This document shows positions 33,242-42,439 of a stretch of DNA of 64,000 nucleotides, one piece after another; the stretch's first letter is position 1; each line of letters starts with the position of its first letter. A model generated the notes under the pieces. The model was not told where the DNA came from, made no database searches, and worked only from the letters and a program-made list of their open reading frames with translations. A program made the translations under genes and the position numbers. Origin of the DNA: Calidifontimicrobium sp035325925 (GTDB lineage Bacteria; Pseudomonadota; Gammaproteobacteria; Burkholderiales; Burkholderiaceae_C); contig NZ_DAOKZA010000017.1 in assembly GCF_035325925.1 (NCBI RefSeq), positions 8,070 to 72,069 of the forward strand, given 5' to 3'.

Positions 33242-35107
33242 ATGGCCGTCCTGTCGCTCGCCAACGCCCACCTCGCCTACGGCCATGTGCCGCTGCTCGA
33301 CGGTGCGGGCTTCTCGCTCGACGCCGGCGAGCGGCTCGGGCTGATCGGGCGCAACGGCGCAGGCAAGTCGTCGTTGCTGAAGGTCGTCGCCGGGCTGGAG
33401 AAGCCCGACGACGGGCTGCTGCAGCTCACGCAGGGGCTGCGCATCCGCTACGTGCCGCAGGAGCCGGTGTTCGACGAGGCCGTGACCGTGTTCGACGCCG
33501 TGGCCGACGGCGTCGCCGATGCGCGTGCACTGCGCGCGCAGTACGAGGCGCATGCGCCGGGGGTCGACCTCGACGCGCTGCAGACGCGCATCGAGGCGCT
33601 CGGCGCGTGGAACTGGGAGACGCGCGTGCACACCACGCTGCAGCGGCTGGGCCTCGACGGTGCGCGGCGCCTCGGCGAGCTCTCGGGCGGGCTGCGCAAG
33701 CGCGTCGCGCTGGCGCAGGCGCTGGTGGCGCTGCCCGACGTGCTGCTGCTCGACGAGCCGACGAACCACCTCGACCTCGACGCGATCGCCTGGCTCGAGG
33801 CGCTGCTGCGCGACTTCGCGGGCAGCGTCATCGTCGTCACGCACGACCGCGCGTTCCTCGACGCGGTGTGCACGCGCATCCTCGAGCTCGACCGCGGGCA
33901 GATCCGCAGCTACCCGGGCAACTTCGCCGCCTACGAGCGCGCGAAGGAGCACGAGCTCGCCGCCGAGGCGCTGGCGAATGCGCGCGCCGACAAGCTGCTC
34001 GCGCAGGAGGAGGTGTGGATCCGCCAGGGCGTCGAGGCGCGACGCACGCGCAGCGTCGCCCGGGTGCAGCGGCTGCAGGCGCTGCGCGCGCAACGCGCGG
34101 CGCGGCGCGAGGCGCTGGGCCAGGTGCGGCTCGAGGTCGACGCCGGCGCGCGCAGCGGGCGCATCGTCGCCGAGCTGCGCGACGTGACGATGAGGTTCGG
34201 CGACCACGCCGTCGTCGAGCGCTTCAGCGCGACGATCCTGCGCGGCGACAAGGTCGGCCTGATCGGCCCGAACGGCGCCGGCAAGACGACGCTGCTCAAG
34301 CTGATCCTCGGCGACCTGCAGCCGACCGCGGGCACCGTGCGCCTGGGCACGAAGCTGCAGGTGGCCTACTTCGACCAGCTGCGCAGTGCGCTGGACCTGG
34401 ACGCGACGCTGGCCGACACGATCAGCCCCGGCAGCGAGTGGATCGACACCGCCGGCGGTCGCAAGCACGTGATGAGCTACCTCGGCGACTTCCTGTTCGC
34501 GCCCGAGCGCGCGAACTCGCCGGTGCGCACGCTGTCGGGGGGCGAGCGCAACCGCCTGCTGCTCGCACGCCTGTTCGCGCTGCCGGCCAACGTGCTGGTG
34601 CTCGACGAGCCGACCAACGACCTCGACATCGACACGCTCGAGCTGCTCGAACAGCTGCTGCAGGACTACCGCGGCACGGTGTTCCTCGTCAGCCACGACC
34701 GGCGCTTCCTCGACAACGTCGTCACCAGCACGATCGCGTACGAAGGCGACGCGCGCTGGCGCGAGTACGAAGGCGGCTACGAGGACTGGAAGCTGCAGCG
34801 CGAACGCCGTGCCGCGGTCGCCGTGCCGCCGCCGGCGGCCGCGACCCCCCCGGCCGCGGCAAGGGCCACGCCGGCGGCGAAACCCGCGCGCAAGCTCGGC
34901 TTCAAGGAGCGGCGCGAACTCGACGAGCTGCCCGCGCGCATCGAGGCGCTCGAGGCCGAACAGAAGGCGCTGACCGAGCGCCTGGCCAGCGCCGACCTGT
35001 ACACGCGCGAGCCGCAGACCGTGGCTGCGCTGCAGGCGCGTTACGCGCAGATCGAGGACGAGTTGATGGCGGCGCTGGAGCGCTGGGAGGCGCTCGGGTC
35101 GCGCTGA
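33242..35107 (+). CDS. uup: ABC-F family ATPase Uup
   Basis: The 621-residue soluble protein has two ABC domains, with no membrane part. Walker A motifs are LIGRNGAGKSSLLK near 40 and LIGPNGAGKTTLLK near 340; signatures are LSGGLRKRVALA and LSGGERNRLLLA; each is followed by LLDEPTNHLDLD or VLDEPTNDLDID. The Uup-type C-terminal tail is Ala/Pro-rich, followed by a coiled coil (about 555-621). ABC-F proteins act on the ribosome, and Uup also affects branched DNA. ATG 33242 gives the usual MAVLSLANAHLAYG start. Confidence 0.95.
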   Translation: MAVLSLANAHLAYGHVPLLDGAGFSLDAGERLGLIGRNGAGKSSLLKVVAGLEKPDDGLLQLTQGLRIRYVPQEPVFDEAVTVFDAVADGVADARALRAQYEAHAPGVDLDALQTRIEALGAWNWETRVHTTLQRLGLDGARRLGELSGGLRKRVALAQALVALPDVLLLDEPTNHLDLDAIAWLEALLRDFAGSVIVVTHDRAFLDAVCTRILELDRGQIRSYPGNFAAYERAKEHELAAEALANARADKLLAQEEVWIRQGVEARRTRSVARVQRLQALRAQRAARREALGQVRLEVDAGARSGRIVAELRDVTMRFGDHAVVERFSATILRGDKVGLIGPNGAGKTTLLKLILGDLQPTAGTVRLGTKLQVAYFDQLRSALDLDATLADTISPGSEWIDTAGGRKHVMSYLGDFLFAPERANSPVRTLSGGERNRLLLARLFALPANVLVLDEPTNDLDIDTLELLEQLLQDYRGTVFLVSHDRRFLDNVVTSTIAYEGDARWREYEGGYEDWKLQRERRAAVAVPPPAAATPPAAARATPAAKPARKLGFKERRELDELPARIEALEAEQKALTERLASADLYTREPQTVAALQARYAQIEDELMAALERWEALGSR

Positions 35108-35287
35108 ACGTCACGATGCCCGAGCGCCCGGGCCATGCAGGTCGTTCACCGACAACGCATTGGTCATGAGTGTGCACTTACATTTGACGTTCGCTGTGTC
35201 GAATGCCACAGCGTTCGTTTACCTTTCGCTATCGACGGTATTTCCGCAATCAATCCCGTAGATGCTGCATCGCACCTAAAATCCTTT

Positions 35288-35331
35288 CTGTCGATTCTTC
35301 AGTTTCCATCAACCCTTTCTATCGACAGGAG
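35288..35331 (+). promoter_or_regulatory. Hairpin that includes the ahpC ribosome-binding site
   Basis: CTGTCGA (35288-35294) pairs with TCGACAG (35322-35328) around a 27-nt loop. Extension by G-U and A-U pairs would bring AGGAG (35327-35331) into the stem. A TAAAAT -10-like hexamer lies at 35277-35282, so transcripts starting near 35289 would include most of the stem. The CTTTC-TATCGA theme occurs three times between 35222 and 35326. Confidence 0.35.
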
Positions 35332-35337
35332 TCCGCG

Positions 35338-35901
35338 ATGTCCATCATCAACACCCAAGTCCAGCCGTTCAAGACCACCGCGTTCCACAACGGCAAGTTC
35401 GTCGACCTGACGAACGAGTCGCTGAAGGGCAAGTGGTCGGTGCTGATCTTCATGCCGGCGGCGTTCACCTTCAACTGCCCGACCGAGGTCGAGGATGCGG
35501 CCGACAACTACGCCCAGTTCAAGGACCTGGGCGCCGAGGTCTACATCGTGACCACCGACACGCACTTCTCGCACAAGGTGTGGCACGAGACCAGCCCGGC
35601 CGTGGGCAAGGCGCGCTTCCCGCTGGTCGGCGACCCGACGCACACGCTCACGCGCATGTTCGGCGTGCACATCGAGGAAGAGGGCCTGGCGCTGCGCGGC
35701 ACCTTCATCGTCAACCCCGACGGCGTGGTCAAGACCGCCGAGGTGCACGACAACGCGATCGCGCGTGACGTCAAGGAGACGCTGCGCAAGCTCAAGGCCG
35801 CGCAGTACGTCGCGAAGAACCCCGGCCAGGTCTGCCCGGCCAAGTGGAACGAAGGTGCGGCGACGCTGACCCCGTCGCTGGACCTGGTGGGCAAGATCTG
35901 A
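35338..35901 (+). CDS. ahpC: Alkyl hydroperoxide reductase peroxidase subunit
   Basis: AhpC is a typical two-cysteine peroxiredoxin that reduces hydrogen peroxide and organic peroxides and is recycled by AhpF. The 187-residue protein has the peroxidatic cysteine in PAAFTFNCPTEVED (about 48), where many relatives have FVCPTE. GTFIVNPDGVV and the resolving cysteine in NPGQVCPAKWNEGAATLTPSLDLVGKI follow. ATG 35338 is preceded by AGGAG. ahpF follows after 287 bp. OxyR control would be usual, but I see no convincing full OxyR site here. Confidence 0.97.
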   Translation: MSIINTQVQPFKTTAFHNGKFVDLTNESLKGKWSVLIFMPAAFTFNCPTEVEDAADNYAQFKDLGAEVYIVTTDTHFSHKVWHETSPAVGKARFPLVGDPTHTLTRMFGVHIEEEGLALRGTFIVNPDGVVKTAEVHDNAIARDVKETLRKLKAAQYVAKNPGQVCPAKWNEGAATLTPSLDLVGKI

Positions 35902-35952
35902 TCGGCCCCACCGGCTGCGCCCGTCGCGCCTTCTCTCGAGGGGCCGAGCCCG

Positions 35953-35983
35953 GGCACGGAAGGTCCAGTGGACCTTCCGTGCC
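35953..35983. repeat. 31-bp palindrome between ahpC and ahpF
   Basis: GGCACGGAAGGTCCA (35953-35967) and its exact complement (35969-35983) flank one base. It lies in the 287-bp ahpC-ahpF gap. There is no T-run, so it may limit read-through or stabilise the ahpC message rather than terminate. The rest of the gap holds no gene I can support. Confidence 0.65.
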
Positions 35984-36188
35984 AGGCGAGGAGCACCTGG
36001 CCGTGAGACCCGGCGCGGCCTGCAAGGCCCGCCAGCGGACCGGCAGCCCCGGATCCCCGGCGGCCGCCCGACCCGCGGCGCGTTCGCTGCCCCTGCTCGA
36101 CTGAACCTCCGGGCCCAGTCGCGAGAGCCCGGCCGGGCTTTCGCGACCGGGCCGGGACCCACCCGCCCGTCACTTTCAGGAGATCGCC

Positions 36189-37760
36189 ATGCTCGACGCC
36201 AACCTCAAGGCCCAGCTCGCCGCCTACCTCGGTCGCATCACGCAGCCGGTGGAGCTCGTCGCGTCGCTCGACGGTCGCGCCGAATCGGCACAGATGCGCG
36301 AGCTGCTCGAAGTCATCGCCGGCCTCAGCGACAAGGTGAGCGCCCGCTTCGACGGTAGCGACACGCGCCGGCCCTCGTTCCAGATCACGCGCGCCGGCGC
36401 CGACATGGGCGTGCGCTTCGCCGCGGTGCCGATGGGCCACGAGTTCACGTCGCTGGTGCTCGCGCTGCTGCAGGCCGGCGGCCACCCGCCGAAGGTCGAC
36501 GCCGAGGTGATCGAGCAGATCCAGGCGCTGCGCCCCGAAGGCGAACTGGTGTTCGAGACCTGGATGAGCCTGACCTGCCACAACTGCCCCGACGTCGTGC
36601 AGGCGCTGAACCTGATGGCGGTGCTCAACCCGCGCATCCGCCACGTCGCGATCGACGGCGGGCTGTTCCAGGACGAGGTCGAGCAGCGCCAGATCATGGC
36701 CGTGCCCAGTGTGTTCCTCAATGGGCAGCCGTTCGCGTCGGGCCGCATGGAGCTCGCCGAGGTCCTGGCCAAGGTCGACACCGGCGCGGCGGCGCGCGAC
36801 GCCGCCAAGCTCGGCGCGAAGGCGCCGTTCGACGTGCTGATCGTCGGCGGCGGGCCGGCCGGCGCCGCCGCGGCGGTGTACGCCGCGCGCAAGGGCATCC
36901 GCACCGGCGTCGTCGCCGAGCGCTTCGGCGGCCAGACGCTCGACACGCTGGGCATCGAGAACTTCGTCTCCGTGCCGTATACCGAGGGGCCGAAGTTCGC
37001 CGCCGCGCTCGAGGCGCACGTGCGCACCTACGAAGTCGACGTGATCAACGGCCAGCGCGTGGCGGCGCTCGAGCCGGCCGCCCGGCCGGGCGGACTCGCG
37101 ACCGTGACGCTGGCCAACGGCGCCGAGCTCAAGGGCCGCACCGTCGTCCTGGCCACCGGCGCACGCTGGAGGAACATCGGCGTGCCGGGCGAGGAGCAGT
37201 ACAAGACCAAGGGGGTCGCGTACTGCCCGCACTGCGACGGGCCGCTGTTCAAGGGCAAGAAGGTCGCGGTGATCGGCGGCGGCAACTCGGGCGTCGAGGC
37301 GGCGATCGACCTCGCCGGCGTCGTCGAGCACGTCACGCTGATCGAATTCGCCGACCAGCTCAAGGCCGACGCGGTGCTGGTGGACAAGCTGAAAAGCCTG
37401 CCCAACGTGACGATCCACGTCAACGCGCAGACCACCGAGATCACCGGCGACGGACAGAAGGTCGACGGCCTGGTCTACAAGGACCGCGCCAGCGGCGCCG
37501 AGCACCGTGTGGACCTTGCCGGCGTGTTCGTGCAGATCGGCCTGGTGCCCAACACCGAGTGGCTCAAGGGCACGGTCGAGCTCAGCCGCTACGGCGAGAT
37601 CATCGTCGACGCACGCGGCGCCACCAGCGCGCCGGGGGTGTTCGCCGCCGGCGACGCGACGACGGTGCCGTACAAGCAGATCGTCATCGCCGCCGGCGAC
37701 GGGGCGAAGGCGGCGCTGTCGGCGTTCGACCACCTGATCCGCACCCCGGCCGCGGCCTGA
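36189..37760 (+). CDS. ahpF: Alkyl hydroperoxide reductase subunit F
   Basis: AhpF is the NADH-dependent flavoprotein disulfide reductase that recycles AhpC. The 523-residue protein has the N-terminal tandem thioredoxin-like domain with redox pair TCHNCP (about 129-134). A FAD-binding motif DVLIVGGGPAGAAAAVYAARKG follows near 217, then the active-site YCPHCDG and the NAD-binding GGGNSGVEAAIDLAG. ATG 36189 has AGGAG just upstream. It pairs with ahpC on the same strand. Confidence 0.97.
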   Translation: MLDANLKAQLAAYLGRITQPVELVASLDGRAESAQMRELLEVIAGLSDKVSARFDGSDTRRPSFQITRAGADMGVRFAAVPMGHEFTSLVLALLQAGGHPPKVDAEVIEQIQALRPEGELVFETWMSLTCHNCPDVVQALNLMAVLNPRIRHVAIDGGLFQDEVEQRQIMAVPSVFLNGQPFASGRMELAEVLAKVDTGAAARDAAKLGAKAPFDVLIVGGGPAGAAAAVYAARKGIRTGVVAERFGGQTLDTLGIENFVSVPYTEGPKFAAALEAHVRTYEVDVINGQRVAALEPAARPGGLATVTLANGAELKGRTVVLATGARWRNIGVPGEEQYKTKGVAYCPHCDGPLFKGKKVAVIGGGNSGVEAAIDLAGVVEHVTLIEFADQLKADAVLVDKLKSLPNVTIHVNAQTTEITGDGQKVDGLVYKDRASGAEHRVDLAGVFVQIGLVPNTEWLKGTVELSRYGEIIVDARGATSAPGVFAAGDATTVPYKQIVIAAGDGAKAALSAFDHLIRTPAAA

Positions 37761-37778
37761 CCGCCGGCCCGCGGCCGG

Positions 37779-38525
37779 TCAGGCCGCGCCGAACCAGCCG
37801 ACACCGCTGGCCGCCGGGTGGCTGCGGCTGACGATCAGCCCGCCCTGCAGGTACAGCGCGTTGAGCAGCCGCATCGCGCGGCCGCGGTCGAAGCCGGGGA
37901 AGTCGGCGAGGCGGCGCAGGTTGACGGTCTCGGCCTGCAGCCGGCGCACCGCCACCTGCACGACCGCCGGCAGTTCGAGGCCGCGCAGGTCCAGCCCGGG
38001 TGCGACGCGGTAGGCCAGCGGGCCGGCGATCTCGGGCAGCAAGGCCTCGCGCGCGCCGCGCAGCGCCAGCGCCCAGGTCAGCGGCAGCAGCGGGTGGAAG
38101 TGCTCGCGCCGGCCGGCCAGCGGGTGGCTGCGGTCGCCGCGCGCGCCCAGCGCCGCCGGCTCGACGTGCATCACCTGCAGCGCGCCCAGGCGCAGCGCGA
38201 GCAGCTCGGCCAGCGGCAGCGGGCAGTGGAACTGGCGCTCGCGCGGGTACGGCGTCAGCGGCAGCACGCGCGCGTCGGCTTGCAGGTGGATCGTCAGCGC
38301 GTGCCCGTGGCGAAGCGCGGCGGCGACCACCTCGAGCAGTTCGGCACCGCGGCCGGCCTCCTCGAATCGCCGCAGGTCCTGCCACAGCGACGGACTCAGC
38401 GTCGACAGCGGGCTCGACGCGGGGGCGGCTTCGCCGGCCACCGCGACCTCGTCGAGGTAGCGCTGGAACGCGCTGACGCGCACCAGATCGGGCCGACCCA
38501 GCGGCAGGGTCGATTCGAAGTCCAA
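37779..38525 (-). CDS. Uncharacterised protein
   Basis: I do not recognise this 248-residue protein. It is leucine/alanine/arginine-rich, has no signal peptide or membrane helix, and includes SLWQDLRRFEEAGRGAELLEVV, LTPYPRERQFHCPLP and a C-terminal FPGFDRGRAMRLLNALYLQGGLIVSR. TTG 38525 is chosen because GGGAG lies six bases upstream and no in-frame ATG exists near it. It is convergent with ahpF and downstream of the MocR regulator. Normal codon bias supports a real gene. Confidence 0.7.
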   Translation of the reverse strand: MDFESTLPLGRPDLVRVSAFQRYLDEVAVAGEAAPASSPLSTLSPSLWQDLRRFEEAGRGAELLEVVAAALRHGHALTIHLQADARVLPLTPYPRERQFHCPLPLAELLALRLGALQVMHVEPAALGARGDRSHPLAGRREHFHPLLPLTWALALRGAREALLPEIAGPLAYRVAPGLDLRGLELPAVVQVAVRRLQAETVNLRRLADFPGFDRGRAMRLLNALYLQGGLIVSRSHPAASGVGWFGAA

Positions 38526-38620
38526 ACGATGCTCCCGCGGCCACGACGCGGTGGCCTTCCCTGGGCGCGCATCGTACGCCAGCTCGCCGCGGTGCCGGCC
38601 ACCCCGCGGGGCGCCGTCCG

Positions 38621-40033
38621 TCAGACGGTGCGCGCGGCACGCCACCCGGCGACCGCGCGCCAGAACTTCGGGTCCTGGCTGGTGGCGAAGTTCACGCGCA
38701 TCAGCGAGCTCGCCCGCGGGGCCGCGTGGAACAGCGTGCCCGGCGCGGTCAGCCAGCCGTGGTCGAGCATCGCCTGCGCCATCGCCTGCGTGTCGGCGCC
38801 GACGTCGACCCAGCCGAACAGCCCCTGGGGCGGCGCGGCGAAGCGGCAACCTGCGGCCTGCGCCAGCGCGACCGTGCGCGAGCGCGCCGCGTCGAGCTGC
38901 ACGACCACGCGTTCGGCGTGGCGGCGCAGCCAGCCGCGCTCCAGGCACAGCGCCACCGCGCGCTCGGGCAGCGTCGGCGTGGCCAGCGTGGTCAGCAGCT
39001 TCAGGTCGATCACGCGTTCGACCAGTGCCGCAGGTAGCGCGGCGAAGCCGACGCGCCAGTTCGGCGCGAGGATCTTCGAGAAGCCCGAGATGTGCACGGT
39101 GCGCTGCAGGTCGTCGAGGGCGGCCAGCCGCGGTGCGTGTGGCGGCGCGAGCCAGGCGTAGGTGTCGTCCTCGACCACCACCAGGTCGTGCGCCTCGGCG
39201 AGCTTGAGCAGCTGGTGCGCGACCGCCAGCGACAACGACCCGCCGGTCGGGTTGTGCAGCACCGACACCGTCACGTACAGCCGCGGGCGGTGGTCGGCGA
39301 TCAGCCGGCGCATCACGTCCAGGTCGGGGCCCTGCGGCGTGCGCGGCACCGGCAGCAGCCGCATGCCCAGCTGCGTCAGGCGTGCGAACTCGACCGCCCA
39401 GCCGGGTTCGTCGACGAGCACCGCGTCGCCCGGCTGGAGCAGCGCGCGCGACACCAGGTCGAGCGCCTGCGTCGCGCCGGCGGCGGTGACGATCTGCCCG
39501 GGATCGGCGCGCACGCCGAGGTCGGCCAGCCGCGCCGCCAGCGCCCGGCGCAACCGCTCGTCGCCGGCGGGCTCGCCGTACTCGCGCGCCAGCGTGTCGT
39601 CGGCCGCCGCGCGGCGCAGCGCCGTGTGCAGCAGCGGCGCGTCGAGCCAGTCCGCAGGCAGCGTGCCCATGCCCGGATCGCTGCGGCCATGGCCGCGCTG
39701 GAACATGCTGCGGATGAGCGCGGTCGCGTCCACCGGCGACGGCCGCGGTGCCGGGCCCGACGGGGCACGCGCCGTGGTGTCGCGGCGTTCGCGCACGAAG
39801 AACCCGCGCTGGCGCCGCGCCTCGACCAACCCCTGCGCGAGCAGCCGGTCGTAGGCGGCGACCACCGTTGTCGGGCTGACGCGGTGGCGCCGGGCACCTT
39901 CGCGCACCGAGGGCAGCCGCGCGCCCGGCGGCAGCAGCCGCGCGCGGATGCGCTCGGCGTAGCGCTGCGCGAGCTGCTCGGCGAGCGTGGCGTCGCCGTC
40001 GCGCAGCAGCGGGGTCGGGTTCGGTTCGTGCAT
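38621..40033 (-). CDS. MocR/PdxR-family regulator (GntR HTH fused to aminotransferase fold)
   Basis: The 470-residue protein has a GntR-type winged helix (LAEQLAQRYAERIRARLLPPGARLPSVREGARRHRVSPTTVVAAYDRL, about 18-65). It is joined to a type I aminotransferase-like domain with the PLP lysine in HISGFSKILAPNWRVGF. MocR proteins sense PLP or amino compounds and bind direct repeats. ATG 40033 gives the usual N-terminus. It is divergent from an EamA exporter, a very common pairing, with TGTACTG repeats in between. Confidence 0.92.
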   Translation of the reverse strand: MHEPNPTPLLRDGDATLAEQLAQRYAERIRARLLPPGARLPSVREGARRHRVSPTTVVAAYDRLLAQGLVEARRQRGFFVRERRDTTARAPSGPAPRPSPVDATALIRSMFQRGHGRSDPGMGTLPADWLDAPLLHTALRRAAADDTLAREYGEPAGDERLRRALAARLADLGVRADPGQIVTAAGATQALDLVSRALLQPGDAVLVDEPGWAVEFARLTQLGMRLLPVPRTPQGPDLDVMRRLIADHRPRLYVTVSVLHNPTGGSLSLAVAHQLLKLAEAHDLVVVEDDTYAWLAPPHAPRLAALDDLQRTVHISGFSKILAPNWRVGFAALPAALVERVIDLKLLTTLATPTLPERAVALCLERGWLRRHAERVVVQLDAARSRTVALAQAAGCRFAAPPQGLFGWVDVGADTQAMAQAMLDHGWLTAPGTLFHAAPRASSLMRVNFATSQDPKFWRAVAGWRAARTV

Positions 40034-40059
40034 CGTTCGCCGGGGCGGGCACCGTCGCT

Positions 40060-40140
40060 TGTACTGCCGGGAAGATCGGCACAGAACAGCGATGCGTGCC
40101 ACGAAGTGTACTGCCCGTGTACTGACACCGAACCTAGACT
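40060..40140 (+). promoter_or_regulatory. TGTACTG direct repeats and leaderless eamA promoter
   Basis: TGTACTG occurs at 40060-40066, 40107-40113 and 40118-40124; the last two are 11 bp apart, one helical turn. They are proposed MocR sites. TAGACT at 40135-40140 ends six bases before the eamA ATG, so that transcript would begin at the start codon. Confidence 0.6.
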
Positions 40141-40146
40141 GCCGCA

Positions 40147-41070
40147 ATGACGAACCGTCGCACCCCCCGTCGCGCCATGCCTGCGACCGGCCTGCCGCGC
40201 GGTTTCGCGCCGGGCCTGCTGGGCGTGACGATCTTCGCGTTGACGCTGCCGATGACCCGGCTCGCGGTGGGCGACGCCGGCGCGCCCCAGCTGCCCCCGG
40301 CGTTCGTCACGGTCGGGCGCGCGGCGCTGGCGGGGCTGCTGAGCCTCGGCTACCTGCTCGCCGTCGGGGCGCGGCCGCCGACGCGCGCGCAGCTGCTGCC
40401 GCTGACGCTGTGTGCGCTGGGCACGGTGGCCGGGTTTCCGCTCGGGCTGGCGCTGGCGCTGCGCGAGGTCGACGCGGTGCACGCCGCGGTGGTCACCGGC
40501 GTGCTGCCGCTGGCCACCGCGGCCACCGGCGCGGTCGCGCTGCGCCAGCGCCCGCCGGCGGCGTTCTGGGCCTGTGCACTGCTCGGCGCGGCACTGGTGG
40601 TCGGATTCGCCGTCGTGCTCGGCGGTGGCGCGCCGGTCGCCGCCGACGGCTGGCTGCTGTTCGCCGTGCTCAGCGCCGCGGTGGGTTACGTCGCCGGCGC
40701 GCGCGTGGCGGCGCAGCGCCCGGCCGCCGAGGTGATCTGCTGGGTGCTGGTCGGATCGCTGCCGCTGAGCGCGCCGCTGACGCTGGCGCTGTGGCCGGCG
40801 CAGCCGGCCAGCGTCGCCGCCTGGCTCGGATTCGGCTACGTCGGCCTGTTCTCGATGTGGCTCGGCTTCTTCGCCTGGTACCGCGCGCTGGCCGTCGGCG
40901 GCGTCGTCGGCGTCAGCCAGGTGCAGCTGCTGCAGCCGTTCATCGCGCTGCTCGGTGCCTGGTGGCTGCTCGGCGAGGCGCTGCAACCGGCGACGCTGGG
41001 TTTCGCGCTGGCGGTCGCCGGCGTGGTGTGGGTCGGGCGGCACCTGCCGGTGCGCGCGGCATCGCGCTGA
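40147..41070 (+). CDS. EamA/DMT-family exporter
   Basis: The 307-residue protein has about ten hydrophobic helices in two EamA repeats, for example FVTVGRAALAGLLSLGYLLAVG and YVGLFSMWLGFFAWYRALAVGGVVGVSQVQLLQPFIALLGAWWLLGE. EamA proteins export amino acids or other metabolites across the inner membrane. Divergent MocR control suggests an amino compound or vitamin B6-related substrate (inference). An aminotransferase gene follows 34 bp downstream and may be co-transcribed. Confidence 0.92.
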   Translation: MTNRRTPRRAMPATGLPRGFAPGLLGVTIFALTLPMTRLAVGDAGAPQLPPAFVTVGRAALAGLLSLGYLLAVGARPPTRAQLLPLTLCALGTVAGFPLGLALALREVDAVHAAVVTGVLPLATAATGAVALRQRPPAAFWACALLGAALVVGFAVVLGGGAPVAADGWLLFAVLSAAVGYVAGARVAAQRPAAEVICWVLVGSLPLSAPLTLALWPAQPASVAAWLGFGYVGLFSMWLGFFAWYRALAVGGVVGVSQVQLLQPFIALLGAWWLLGEALQPATLGFALAVAGVVWVGRHLPVRAASR

Positions 41071-41104
41071 GCGTGGTTCCCGACACGACGAGGAGTGACC
41101 TGAC

Positions 41105-42331
41105 ATGGACTGGACCCTGGCACGACGCGCAAAGCGGCTGAACCCCTCGGTGATCCGCGAGATCCTCAAGCTCACCGAACGACCGGGCATCGTCTCGCTG
41201 GCCGGCGGTCTGCCGGCGGCCGAGGGCTTTCCGGTCGAGGCGCTGCGCGAGGCCACCGCGCGCGTGCTCGCCGGCCAGCCGCGCGAGGCGCTGCAATACG
41301 CGGCCAGCGAAGGCCACGGCCCGCTGCGCGAGCAGGTGGCCGCCGACCTCGCGGCGCGCGGACTGCGCATCGCGGCGTCGCAGGTGCTGATCACCACCGG
41401 GTCGCAGCAGGGGCTGGACCTGGTGGGCAAGGTGCTGCTCGACCCGGGCAGCGAGGTGGCCGTCGAGCAACCGACCTACCTCGGCGCGCTGCAGGCCTTC
41501 GCGTCGTCCGAGCCGCGTGTCGTCGCGCTGGCCGGCGACGACGACGGGCCGCGCCCGGACGCGATCGCGGCGGCGCGCGGCGCGCGTTTCGCGTACCTGC
41601 TGCCGAACTTCCAGAACCCCAGTGGCCGCTGCCTCGGCGCGGCGCGCCGCGACGCCATCGTCGACGCCGCGCTCGCCGCCGGCGTGCCGATCGTCGAGGA
41701 CGACCCCTACGCCGACCTCTGGCTCGACGCGCCGCCGCCGGCGCCGCTGGCCGCGCGCGCCGGCGACGCCGCGATCTACCTCGGCTCGTTCTCGAAGGTG
41801 CTCGCGCCGGGCCTGCGCGTGGGCTACCTCGTCGCGCCGAAGTCGCTGTACCCGAAGCTGCTGCAGGCCAAGCAGGCGGCCGACCTGCACACGCCGGGCT
41901 TCAACCAGCGCATCGTGCACGAGGTGCTCGCCAGCGGCATGCTGCCGGCGCACCTCGACGCGCTGCGCACGCGTTACCGCATCCATCGCGACGCGATGCA
42001 GGCCGCGCTCGAGCGCCACCTCGGTGTCTTCGGCACCGCCTGCCGGTGGCAGCGCCCGGCCGGTGGCATGTTCTTCTGGGTCGAGCTGCCTGAGGGCATC
42101 GACGCCGCCGCGCTGCTGCCGCGCGCGGTCGACGCCGGCGTGGCCTACGTGCCCGGTGCCGCGTTCTACGCCGCCGCGCCGCGCGCGAACACGCTGCGGC
42201 TGAGCTTCGCCACGGTCGCGCCGTCGCGCATCGACGCCGGCATCGAAGCACTCGCGCGGGTGCTGCGCGAGGCCTGGGCACCGGCGCAGCTGCCGCTGCG
42301 GCGCGGCGCTGTTGCTTCGGCGCTTCATTAG
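41105..42331 (+). CDS. PLP-dependent aminotransferase, 2-aminoadipate/LysN-like
   Basis: The 408-residue fold-type I aminotransferase starts MDWTLARRAKRLNPSVIREILK. It has ISLAGGLP-like VSLAGGLPAAEGFP, TTGSQQGLDLVGKVLLDPG, LPNFQNPSGRCL and the PLP lysine in YLGSFSKVLAPGLRVGYLVAP. The pattern matches the 2-aminoadipate transaminase (LysN) and related MocR-like aminotransferases lacking the DNA-binding domain. The substrate cannot be fixed from sequence. It lies 34 bp after the EamA gene. Confidence 0.9.
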   Translation: MDWTLARRAKRLNPSVIREILKLTERPGIVSLAGGLPAAEGFPVEALREATARVLAGQPREALQYAASEGHGPLREQVAADLAARGLRIAASQVLITTGSQQGLDLVGKVLLDPGSEVAVEQPTYLGALQAFASSEPRVVALAGDDDGPRPDAIAAARGARFAYLLPNFQNPSGRCLGAARRDAIVDAALAAGVPIVEDDPYADLWLDAPPPAPLAARAGDAAIYLGSFSKVLAPGLRVGYLVAPKSLYPKLLQAKQAADLHTPGFNQRIVHEVLASGMLPAHLDALRTRYRIHRDAMQAALERHLGVFGTACRWQRPAGGMFFWVELPEGIDAAALLPRAVDAGVAYVPGAAFYAAAPRANTLRLSFATVAPSRIDAGIEALARVLREAWAPAQLPLRRGAVASALH

Positions 42332-42439
42332 GGGTCTCACTCTGCGCTCGCTGCGGGTGCATCCGGGGGTGGTGGCGCTACATTGAGATCGGCCGCGAAG
42401 GCGGCCGCATTCCACCCACACACGCAACGAAAGACACGT

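Noticed and set aside
35108..35287. A full OxyR operator upstream of ahpC.
   Set aside because: Only scattered CTAT/ATAG-like words occur; the four-element 7-bp spacing is not met.
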